From: Hericium rajendrae
Lineage: Eukaryota; Basidiomycota; Agaricomycetes; Russulales; Hericiaceae
Assembly (NCBI GenBank): GCA_033439255.1
Contig: CM065885.1
Location: 806,001 to 870,000 of the forward strand
DNA: 64,000 nt
Reading direction: 5' to 3'
Shown here piece by piece: positions 41,401 to 51,256 of this stretch (positions within the stretch are counted from its first letter, which is position 1; each line of letters begins with the position of its first letter). The notes below the pieces were generated by a model. It was not told where the DNA came from, ran no database searches, and saw only the letters and a list, made by a program, of their open reading frames with translations. The position numbers and the translations under genes are program-made.

Positions 41401-43169
41401 AGAAGAAGACGGTGGTGGGGGGACGGGTGCGGCGAGGGCGCGCACGAGGCGGCAGCAATGTCGTTGTCCTTGTGGACATGCGGCACCGAGTGGACATGCG
41501 GAGGCTGCAGGCGATGATCGCCTTGTTTCCGCGGTCACTAACGGGGCGCAGGAACGATTGCCTGGCGGGAAATGACGTGACCGTTGGGATGAGGGTGGAG
41601 GAAGCGTGGCTGGTGCGACTGCGAAGCGAAAATCAGGCCCGCGGGCAGGAAAAGCCTGGCGCTGCCGTAAGAGACCAGACACGGCGGGATTGGAAGAGTC
41701 TAGCGTGCGCTGCGAAACCCCAATTTTGCGATGGCGGTGCTGTTGGCACGGGGACCTGCGGGAAGTGGCGAGGCCGTGGCGAGGGACGGAGGAAGCGTGT
41801 TTCGTGTTTCTCGCCTCAGCGACGTGAGCCAGTGATCGGGCTCGGGGCCGGCGAAGGCCTGGCGCTATCGTGAGAGCTGCGGCACGGGGAGAGTGGCGCT
41901 GTCGTAAGAGGGACGATGCGGGGGACGACGCGGCGGGATCGGGAGACTTGCCTGAGTGTGGTGCGATGCGAGAGACCGGCATTGCGACAGCGGCTCTGTT
42001 CTCGCAGTCGCACTGCAGTGACGGGGCATGTCTTAGTTGGCGGGGACTTGTGTGGGCATCAAGACATGGGAAGCACGGCGGGCCTGGTGTCTGCGGTGGA
42101 AGTGAGAAATGGGAGGTGGTTGAAGAGAAAGGCTTGTGCCGTTCAAGGGGCACGTCACAGTGATATCGGGCGAGCCTTGCGTACAGCGCATGAGATCGGA
42201 ACGGCCAGGCTGTCGATCGGACTCTGCTGGATGGGCAAACGCCGCGAAGGGCGCCATCGTCAAGCATGACACGGGCGCGGCATGCCCGCACGTCTCTGCC
42301 TCGCCCTGGTGCTGCGATGCCATGGGCTTGGAGCTTGATTCAGCACGTCGCATACCCTGCTGTAGCGAAGGCGGCGACTTGGAGATCGTCGTCGCTGCTT
42401 CTACCAGCGAGTCTGGAAGGCTCTGAAAGTGTCCACAGCGGGAAGAATGAGCACATAGCAACCCGGTTAACCGACGGTGACGACAAGACACTCACCTCTC
42501 GCTGCGTCTCACAGCCGAAGGCACTGCAAGAGCGCTCCCGACCAGGGTGCGGGTCCGCTTGTGAGGCGCACATGAAGGTGTCATGGGCGTCGATGCAGGC
42601 GCGTGACGGCCAAGTCCTGGCGTCATCGCCGCCGTGCAATGAGGCCGGATCTGTCATGGGGATTGTCAGTACGCTGAGAAGACGCCGTTCGTGGTTGCGG
42701 GCGTGATGAACGGGAGCGACACAAAAATTTGACCTCGCCGCTAGCAATCGACTGAAGATCGTGAGGGTATCGGGCACGACGAGAAGTGCGGCAACAGCGA
42801 GGGTTCCTGCAGCGCGTGGATGCGAGCGACTTGCAGCAAGATCGCTGAAAATCAGTCACCGCGGTCTCCGTCTCGAGGTTGGGCGGGGACGTCGCTGCAT
42901 GCAGGCGGCGGCTCACACGGCGGTGATATGCGCTCGGCATCATGTTGGAACCGAGCGCTCCGCATGGGTTCGTTGTGGGATGGCTGAGAGAGCGTGGCTG
43001 GTCACTCGATGTGGAGAGAACGACGTGGGTGCACTGAGAGACGCACATTACTGTCCACGATGCCATGAAGACAGATGCAAGTGCGTGTGGAAGCGCTCAC
43101 TCGATCTGTGGGGCTCACAATTGGTCAGTAGAAATATAGGAAGGCAAGAGCAGTAAGTGGTGTCGAACG
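41401..43169. repeat. Array block 5: further degenerate units
   Basis: Looser repetition: GCCTGGCGCTGCCGTAAGAG near 41656 recurs as GCCTGGCGCTATCGTGAGAG near 41858 and GTGGCGCTGTCGTAAGAG near 41893, each followed by a GGCGGGATYGG-type block or part of it. A 303-codon minus-strand frame (42291-41380) is open but reads as low-complexity Arg/Ser/Pro and looks like a by-product of high GC. No protein family recognised. Confidence 0.45.
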
Positions 43170-43505
43170 TCGGGAGCAACGTCGAGACGCTGTTTGCATA
43201 CGAGCGCGCCGCCGCGACGACGGCGAAGTGCGTCAAGTCACACACACGATCCATCCTGTATACTGGATTATGATACTCTGCCCGTCGTTCGGTCACGAGC
43301 ATAGCAAAAAACCCACATTAAATTGTACATCGTAGCATACTATCTAACTATACTCGTACAGCGTGACCATCGCATGTACAAACGTGAATTAGCATGTAGC
43401 AATCTAGGATAACCAACTCGATAGGCACCAATAAATGTCGGCTGTCCATGACTCACGCTCAGGGCCAATCAGGCTCGTCGCCGTTTGGCTCGGGCGTCTG
43501 GATCA
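43170..43505 (-). repeat. Third, partial copy of the Rab-M36 intergenic region
   Basis: This matches about 30105-30610 (and 44420-44960): the Rab 5' flank, the M36 3' flank (AAATTGTACATC, CTATCTAACTATACTCGTAC) and the last M36 codons region (CAGGGCCAATCAGGCTCGTC). It stops abruptly where Rab copy B begins. It is more diverged than copies A and B are from each other. Confidence 0.7.
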
Positions 43506-44214
43506 TGTGGCACACTCAACGGCCATCTTTGCGGACGCTTCGACGAACAGCGAGTCTATGCGCGCGGCGAGCGCAGACGCCTCCTCAGTAGGCACTTGTC
43601 GTGAGCACTCAAGGGAAGGGGCTGTCAGTCCGGAAGAGAAGGGAGAGATACACACCTTGTCGAGCTTGTTGCCGACGACGATCTTCACGACTGCAGGGGA
43701 GACGTACGTCTCCATCTCTGCGTACCACCGCGGGAGCGCGTCGAACGACTCGCGGTTCACGACGTCGTAGACTTCACCCGGCCCGTCAGCACGCGGCACA
43801 CGGTGCATTAGAGCTGATAGGAATTGCACCGAGGATGACGCCCTGTGCACCGCGATAATATGACGACGTGATCGTGCGGAAACGCTCTTGTCCCGCCGTA
43901 TCCTACAACACGTCAACCCCAGCCTCGCACGCCAAACATGCAAATCAGTCCCGACGCACCCATATACTCAACTTGACCTTCTTCCCCCGCACCTCCATCT
44001 TATGCACCTACCGCCGCACCATCAGCGCACGCGGACGAGACGAGAAGCCCCGACGCACCCGGAAGTCGACGCCGATCGTCGCGCTCGCCTCGTCCTCTGG
44101 CAGCCACTGCTCGTCCGAGAAGCGCAGCAGCAGGCTGCTCTTCCCGACGGACGAGTTGCCGATGAGCAGCAGCTTCACGTTGATCGGCGGGGGCGCGGGG
44201 CCGGTCGGGGGCAT
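43503..44214 (-). pseudogene. Rab GTPase copy B, C-terminus lost at a duplication junction
   Basis: Exon 1 (44214-44059) and the next three exons match copy A almost base for base, including [15 protein letters not shown] and NKLDK, and the splice sites are kept. In the last exon the match ends after the G5 motif EASAK. The frame then enters M36-flank sequence and stops within about seven residues (MAVECAT). The product would lack helix 5, the hypervariable tail and the CXC prenylation site, so it could not be membrane-anchored as a normal Rab. Confidence 0.8.
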
Positions 44215-44871
44215 GGCGGGCTGTGTATGTGCGTGGCGTGGATATTAGTTGTGAGGTGAGGCCTATGGTGCAGTGGCGTCGTTCGTCCCCGGCGCGCTAG
44301 ATGAATCGCGTGGCGGCTGAGTATGAGTGTCGTTGTTGTTGTCGTCGGGGCCTAGAGGTGGTTGTTCAGAGGAAGCGAGTGAGGAGAGCTTCGAACGGGG
44401 TGGGGTGGAATGTGGGGAGCAGTGTCGACATGCCGTTTGCGTACGGACGCGCTGCGGCGGCGAAGCGCGTAAAGCCACACGCCTAAAACAGACTCATAGT
44501 CCGCACTCCTGCCTCGATTTCGAATGCAAGGGCTGCAGTATATATTGATGTGTCTTGTATGCGAGGATTCTTTATATAGCAGCGAATCCACCGTAAAAAG
44601 AAATAGAGGAAAAGATGGGATTACATGCTTACTTATCTTGTCTATCGAATATCACTTGCTGAACTCGGATTCCTCGAATCACGGAGCTTCTGTTCCCTCG
44701 AGTCCAACAACAAATATCAAGAAAATCCACCTGAAATTGTACATCATAGCATATCCAAAAGCACCATCTAACTATACTCGTACAAACGCGACCGTCGCAT
44801 GCGCAAACGTAGATCTAGCATGTACCAAATCTCCCCATCACTGTCACTCTAGGGTAACCAACTAAATAGGC
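44215..44871. other. Intergenic between Rab copy B and M36 copy B
   Basis: Duplicate of 29901-30529. No separate gene. Confidence 0.5.
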
Positions 44872-47770
44872 TCAAATGGAGGTCTCCGTGAATAACGACC
44901 AGGGCCAGTCGGGTTCGTCGTCGTCCGGCTCGCCAGGGTCGGGCGTCGGCTCCTCGGGCACGTCGTCACCGCCGCAAGCCGCGGGGACCTTGTACCCATC
45001 CTTCCGGACACCTCCACCCCACGGCGTGCGCCCATCGACCCGCGCATTCTTCCCTAGCCCGAGCCCCGCGAACGCGTTCCACAGGAGGCACGCGTTCTCC
45101 CCGCCCGTCAGCACCGCGTCCGCCTGGATGATCGCGTCGCGCGCGTCGAAGAACGACGGCCGGCACTGCTGCAGCTTCATCCCGTTCAGCACCAGCTGCA
45201 ACGCGAGCGAGTTCCCGTGCTTCGGCACCAGCGGCTTGCTCGCGTCCGTGCGCACGTGGTAAAAATCGCCCTCGGGGATGGTCCCGTCCGCGAGCGGCGC
45301 AGGCGGGAAGAGCGAGTCCGTGAACCCGTGCTTCTCGATGAGCCGCTGCGAGACGACCCAGAGCATCTGCGCCCACACCTCGCCGATCGCGTGCACGCCC
45401 CAATAGCCCGGCTTGTCGAGCGTCTTGTACGTCGACGGGTTCACCGTGCTGTTCAGCGAGTACGGGTAGTTGCGGATCCCGCCCTCCTGGTTTGCGGCCC
45501 ACGCGCCCATCGGGTAGTCCGAGTACACCTTGTTGCTGCGGATCGTCGACGCGAGGAAGTCGCCCCAGCCCTCGCCCATCCCGCCGCTCTCGCCCCAGCC
45601 CAGGCAGCCCGAGTTGGCGGGCCCGCCGGTGAGACGCGTGCTCAGGCCGTGGCTCAGCTCGTGGATGACAATGCCGGCCTCGAGGTCGCCGTCGCGGTAT
45701 GGGCTGGCCGTGTTCCAGAGGTACATGCGGCAGCGCCCGTTCTGCCCGTCGGGTGGCGTCATGAAGTTCGCGTTGTTGTACCCGCTGCCGTCCTGCGCAT
45801 TCGCGATGACCGCGTCGCCCTCCGCGCCGCCACGGCCAAAGTTGTGCTGCTGGAAGTTGCCCGACACCTCGTCGAAGCCGTAGCGGTAGTAGAGATCGTG
45901 CACGAGGTTGGTCGTGTAGAAGAGCTGCGTGACGGTGTTGTTGATGTACTTCTGTGCCTCGGCGTGCGAGTCGTTCGAGAGCTGCGGGTTGTAGGTGAAG
46001 TTGAACTGCATGTCCTCGCCGCCGGAGGGGCGCAAGTTGTGCAGCCACGCGTTCTGGCCCTCCCAGTTCTCGTGCGCGAAGGCGTTGTTACCAGCGGTCG
46101 TCGTGTGGTTCACGAATCCGCCCTTCTTGAGGTCACCGTCTCCAGCCAGAGGGTCGTTCCCGACGGGAATAACGTGCCAGCCGAGCGGGCTCGCAAGAGG
46201 GTCAAAGTTCTCCTTCTCGAGGGAGCGGTTGCCGACCGAGGGGTCGTTGATGCCCCACTTGAAGACGTTGTACGTCGCGGGCGGGCGCTGCGTGGGCTCC
46301 TTGGGGAGCGGCGCGTCGGAGGCCCAGTCCGTGACGGACAGGATGCGGTGCGGGGCCTGGACGGACACGGCCGCCTCGTACCAGTTGTCCTCCATCTCGA
46401 CTTCGAACTGCAGCAGCCATTAGCCGGGGTCATTGCGCAGATCTAAAAACACGCACCCTCCATGCGTGCGTGAGCACGGTCGTGTCGCCCTGGGGAATCT
46501 GCACGTATACAGGCTTCGCCTTGACGGGGCCGACGGCATCCGGAACGTTGTTAATGTGCTCCACGATGCCAGTGTGCTCATCGCCGACGAAGTAGTGCTC
46601 GTAGGTCGAGCTCATACTGTCGAGATGGTGCTCCCACCGTTGCATAATATCCTCCACAACCTCGGACTTGGGCGTCGCGGCGATCATGAACTGCAGCAGC
46701 GGTGCGCGTGGGTCGAAGGTGCCCGGCGCACTCGCGTAGCGCGGGTCATCGGCCATGGAGAACGGAGTGCCCGCGTGCTCGCAATTGGACACGCGCAAAT
46801 GCGTGAGGAAGGACTCGCGTTCCCTGCTGGCGTCGCCGAGCGCCACTTGGTCGGAGCCGGGTTGGACAGCAAGGACGCGGTCACGGCGTGCGACCAGTTC
46901 TTCATCCAATTGGGCGCAGAATTCGGCATGGGGACCGGGGACATTGGGATCGTCGCTGAAGGACGTGGGCGCCGCGCCGCGATAGAACTGGAGAAAGTGA
47001 GGCGATCAAGTACGCAAGAAAGAGAGGGGCGACGATGAGTGAAAGCGAAAAAGGAGACGAATCATAGTAAATGATCGCGTAGTAGGGGAAGCATGCAAAT
47101 AGAAAAGATATGGTAATGAATGGCAGCATCATAGTAGATGGAGGCGGTAAATCAGAGCGCCGCAAACAATAATGGCATAATAGATAATCATGGGGAATTA
47201 AAAGCAGGATAGGAATGGCATGACGGCAAACAAGAATATTGCCATGGATACCAGCCAATCGTAGCAATGTGACCGCCACACCAAGAGCATTGAAGTGCAT
47301 CACAGCGAATATTGAGAGGACGAGAACATACAACAAAACCGAGTGAGTAGGAGCAAGGCACGTGACTACGAATATATGCGCACCGAGTCACCGTATGAGA
47401 TGACGACGCCATTCTTGATGTTGACATTAATGTCGCCATCGGCGACCTCGACGCCATTCACAAGCTGGCGGACGTAGACGTGCGAGACGCCGGTCGCCTT
47501 GTCGGTGTACGAGTCCTTGCGGACCGCGAAGCTGTTCTCAGGCGCGAGCTGTGACCCCAGGAGCTCGGTCACAAAGCTCCGCGCAATCTCGAGGGGATCT
47601 TCGGTGGTGCCAAAGTTGCTGGTGACGACGACGGGGTCGCTATGGAACTTGGCACGGGGGTGAACGGGACCAAAGCCAAGCGACTTGCGCTTGGAATATG
47701 AGGGGGCTGAATGGCCTAAAGCATAGCCTGCAAGGCCCGCGAGAGCGAGAGTAGTTGTGAAGAAACGCAT
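44872..47770 (-). CDS. Fungalysin, secreted M36 zinc metalloprotease, copy B (817 aa)
   Basis: Exons 47770-47384, 46987-46457 and 46407-44872 join in phase. The signal peptide is MRFFTTTLALAGLAGYALG. An FTP-type inhibitory propeptide follows (DPLEIARSFVTELLG, then VSHVYVRQLVNGVEVADGDI and ISYGDSFYRG). The peptidase domain carries HELSH near residues 555-559 and the glutamate-containing GWGESGGMGEGWGDF about 30 residues later, the M36 zinc site. An acidic Pro-rich tail ends the protein. It should be secreted, self-processed and degrade extracellular proteins. Intron 1 is 396 bp against 53 bp in copy A: new AT-rich sequence replaced the old 3' part and supplies its own acceptor (CTCCAG). This is the only copy with an open full-length frame. 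Confidence 0.88.
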
Positions 47771-49335
47771 TGTGGATGTATGTGGACCCGACAACCTGCC
47801 AACGAAGGGGTTGATGGGAGTTGGGAGGAGAAATGGGTAGGGTGAGGTGGCGGTCTTATCTAGTGGGCCGCCTCAGCGCTTTGCCGCACGCGAGCGCCGC
47901 GACCCACAATCCCATTTCCGGTTGCCGTGCACCGCCACCCCCGGCTTTGCCTCCTCGTTCCTTGCTACCCCGCCTTGGCTCTGTTTCTTCGGACTCTGCT
48001 GTCTTTGTAGTCTTGGATGGCCATATCTGATACTACTAGTGAGTCCTAGCGATCGTATGAAGCCAACTTTCGCAGCTCATTGCTTCATATTAGATTTCCT
48101 TATCGTCGGGCGTTTTGCGCAGCCAGTGGCTGTAAAATTTCATGCGGCATTGTAAAAATCGGCGGGTCTCCTCTGGTCATCTTGGAGCCTTTATTTTACT
48201 TCATAGGTGCGTTTCAGCCTTCTTTATCGAGACCAGTAACGGAGAATATGGCATGCTCGCCGTCCATTCCACCGTGGGACGCATATATGTACCCAGGCCT
48301 ATCGCTCGGAATCTGTATCCGCTTGACGTCTACACGCTCGCCTGCAGCGTGCATACCCCAACGCAACATTGAACGCCATTCTAGTTCGGATCCACGTCAC
48401 TGCAGTGTCACTGCCCATTCGGATCCTCTCGATTTTCCCTTACGCGTTGTCCTGCCATGTGTCTTGCATGTGTCGAACACAGCGTCGTGGTCCTCGAGGT
48501 CTCCACGAAGCCGCGTCAGGCCGCGTCTCAAAAAAACGTTGGAGGGTACTCACCTCATAATTATCGCTCCGACGTACTCCGATGCAGCGACACTGGCCAG
48601 GTTCGCACAGCGAGCCATGGTCTCCTCATTTTCAGTGTCTATATGCGCCTATATGCGCCCTACACGCATCAAAAAGGCACCTCCATAAGGCATTTCTGTC
48701 ACCTTGTGCGATGTTCCGTTACATATCCGTGCGACCAAATTCAGCTCTGGCTTGCTCTGAGCGTAAATACTTACTTGCTTGGCTGCGATCACGTACAGGA
48801 TATGACGCAGACGTCGAGACAATAAGCAAGCGCCCACAGTGCGATTTCCTTCTTTGCTCGCTGCCTGAGACAATTAGCAGACAGGAAATGCACACGCACT
48901 AACAATTGACCTGTCATGGATCAGTTTTGCTCTGCAACGCAGCGCGAGACCGACGCTCCCCACGGAGTTATCGCTGTCTCGCAGATCAGATGGGCGGCGA
49001 ATCAACCAGTCAACAAGGCCTTATTCATAGATCCGGGTCGACATCGATGATCTGTATGCGCACAGACGCCTGAAGCGGTCCCTGTGGGTGCAGCATTTTT
49101 GTTATGTGCAGGTACGCCCTCGTATGCCCTGGCATATGTCTATCTTGGCCCGTGCACGTCCTTGTATTGTCCATGGTTACCGCACTTCATTTGGCTTTAC
49201 AGTGTCCTACTTCATTGCTTGCCTCCAGCACGGCTGTGCCTGCTTGCCCCACGATAACAATTGGAATCTCTCCGCGCCCACGTAAACGCGGCGAAGGGCA
49301 TAGCTGTCGTACGGGCTCCCCGGTTTGAGACGGCG
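47771..49335. other. Intergenic, no gene recognised
   Basis: The duplication ends near 47831. After that the sequence is unique by eye, with many short frames and no family match. A 202-codon plus-strand frame (48080-48688) has no protein-like features. Some isolated splice-like signals (ACTCACC near 48549, ACTTACT near 48768) recall the array but no unit could be aligned. Confidence 0.4.
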
Positions 49336-49342
49336 TATAAAA
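49336..49342 (+). promoter_or_regulatory. TATA box of the pheromone-like gene
   Basis: TATAAAA in a GC-rich setting, 113 bp before the ATG at 49449. The leader between is C/A-rich, as in highly expressed basidiomycete genes. Confidence 0.6.
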
Positions 49343-49448
49343 GCCCGCGTCGATGCTCGCTGTTCATCAGCAATCTTACACCCAGTCGCACTCCAGTGAA
49401 CATACACCAACAACTCAAACTCACACCTACATTTCTTACCTCCTTGCA

Positions 49449-49592
49449 ATGGACTCCTTCTGCACCGCAGAAATGCTCTCGCTCTCCTCACTCTCCTCCC
49501 AATCCGCCGTCTCTTCGTCCGAGACGACCAGCGTGCCCAGCGATCAGGAGACGTGCGGCAGCGGCGGCCACTGCTACTGCATCATCACCTAG
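49449..49592 (+). CDS. CaaX mating-pheromone-like precursor (47 aa)
   Basis: The short frame begins MDSFCTAEML, has a Ser/Thr-rich middle and ends GSGGHCYCIIT. The last four residues, CIIT, form a CaaX box for farnesylation, as in fungal a-factor-type pheromones. Basidiomycete precursors are usually 40-70 residues, often start MDSF or similar, and end in a short mature peptide with a GxG-YC-like tail before the two aliphatic residues, so the fit is good. The mature peptide would be roughly the last 10-13 residues after removal of IIT; the exact cut is unknown. A TATA box precedes it. No STE3-type receptor is in the window, so it could lie at a B mating locus edge or be a non-mating paralog. 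Other small CaaX proteins are the main alternative. Confidence 0.72.
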   Translation: MDSFCTAEMLSLSSLSSQSAVSSSETTSVPSDQETCGSGGHCYCIIT

Positions 49593-50249
49593 TGCGAGGT
49601 CGGTCATTCCCATCGTGGCACATTGACATCGCGCTAAGCACCCTCTCTTTGCTTTCCAGACGCTTTCCGGCGTGATGAGATGCATCTAATGCAGGCGGAG
49701 ACCTCACCACAAATGCCATAACATCCTCCGCCCGCGACACCCCCACCACTCCTCCCCTCTCCGTTCTCTTCATCAATGCTGCCGCCCGCGGCACGCGCGA
49801 CCACTTTCCTTCACATTTGTTGTCTGCTGTCTCGTACGTACCCTGTATCTATCCTGGACCCCCGGACTTGGCGCCAAGCTGTATTTCTATTGTCTCGTCT
49901 TGTACTGTACGCCGTGTACTTGTCCTCCGGATTGGTACTCGTACTATAGCTGGATTCTATACTTACCTGCGAATGATCGTGCTGCCTAGCTATTTTTACT
50001 TAAGCTACTTGCGTTCGAATAAAGATATTGTGCATGCACAGGGTACGCAGGGCTGGTCGGATTCGTGTTACACGCTCTACATGGGATCGTAATCTACGGT
50101 ACGTCAGACCGAAGAGTACGAGTAGAGTACGTAGAAAAGATCATGGTAGGCAGCGCTTGGAGGTGCGGACCAACGGAGTCCCGGGGTGGGGAGCGGCGAT
50201 CGCGGGCGCCGACGATCGACGATTCCTTCCTTCCTTCTTTCCTCCTTCA
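49593..50249. other. 3' flank of the pheromone-like gene
   Basis: Pyrimidine-rich, no gene recognised. Small minus-strand frames cover the pheromone gene but look like shadows. Confidence 0.35.
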
Positions 50250-51020
50250 CAACCAGTCATGAATTCCACGACCGAATCTCTATCGCGGACTGTCACAAGG
50301 CAACAGCTGGAGGTACGCATATGGCCATCCACCACCTGCTTTTGGGTCGTTGATTATTTCTAAGACGATGGCCTGCCACACAAACCGGGACGTCACCTCG
50401 AAGTCCCGTCAAAGTCTGGCAACTGGCTGCAGCAGTTGAATTCCACGACCAGATGCGGGTCGCAGACTGTTCCAAGGAAACAATTACAGGTATGGATAAG
50501 GATGTCCGCCACGTGTTCTTGGATCGGGGGTTGTTGTCCGGCGACAGCCCACGACACAAGATGGATCGGAACTTCGAAGAGGCGGGCAGCAATGTTTTGA
50601 TCAGCGTCTAAGCGGTCGTGAATTTCCAACAACCAATCTACATCATAGATTATCGCAAGGTTAGGCAAGACCTGCGCATATGGACATCCACTACCTGCCT
50701 CGAGGTCGCTGACGGTGACTGTCGCCTTGCGACAACTCGCGACACGAAACAGGCCGAATTCGACAGACGCGGGCAGCGTCAATATCGGATTCTGCTGCCG
50801 TCAACGCAATATTTGATTGCTAAAGCATCAAGCGTACGCATCTCCATCTGCGGCTTTGAGCTCGCGTTGCGACTATCGAGCATAAACATGGAAGCGTGCA
50901 CACCGCTCCCTTCCAGCGGCAATGTATTCCAAAACCCAAAACTGAACCACTGTGTGTCGCAACTGCGGGTACGAATATGGACTTTCACCGCCTCTTTTTG
51001 GGTCGCGAGTTATCGTGACA
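50250..51020 (+). repeat. Second degenerate array: about five units of 130-185 bp
   Basis: The core GTACGCATATGGACATCCAC...CTGCTTTTGGGTCG recurs in altered form at about 50311, 50491, 50675, 50841 and 50969. Each is preceded by an ACAGCTGGAG or TTACAG-like block, so the core looks like a donor (GTACGC, GTATGG) directly after an exon end. No frame persists. It is reminiscent of the 33-43 kb array in style but not in sequence. Confidence 0.6.
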
Positions 51021-51028
51021 CAAAACAA

Positions 51029-51057
51029 GGTAGCCTCTCCTTTAAGGAGAGGCTACC
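51029..51057. other. Perfect 12-bp hairpin
   Basis: GGTAGCCTCTCC and GGAGAGGCTACC flank the 5-base loop TTTAA without mismatch. It lies just after the second array, about 200 bp beyond the 3' end of the minus-strand F-box gene. Function unknown. Confidence 0.6.
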
Positions 51058-51256
51058 AGCAGTTCTTCGAGTTCCTGTTGCGCTCTGCGTTTGATGCTGG
51101 CAAAATTACGGGCACGTCAGCAGTTCTAGGTCATACTGAGTTATTGCATCTCCTGCATCGATCTCAATTTCAATGTTAGATGCAGTGTTTGGTCTTTTTT
51201 TGGTCACTTCTGAGCATTGTACAAATTGTCCGATAGACTAAAGACGTGTATCATTC

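Larger units (their letters stand above)
43518..47831 (-). repeat. Segmental duplication, copy B (Rab + M36)
   Basis: Direct copy of 29190-33146, about 14.3-14.7 kb away. The main size difference is an enlarged M36 intron 1 (396 against 53 bp). Confidence 0.85.

Noticed and set aside
41380-42291. 303-codon minus-strand open frame
   Set aside because: Composition is low-complexity Arg/Ser/Pro and repeats with the DNA array; no domain. Probably a shadow of repeat DNA.
45217-46446. 409-codon plus-strand frame opposite M36 copy B (and its counterparts at 30.9-32.1 kb)
   Set aside because: Antisense to conserved M36 exons; Val/Arg/Glu-rich shadow of GC-rich codon use.
48080-48688. 202-codon plus-strand frame
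   Set aside because: No family, no initiation context, composition like translated non-coding DNA.
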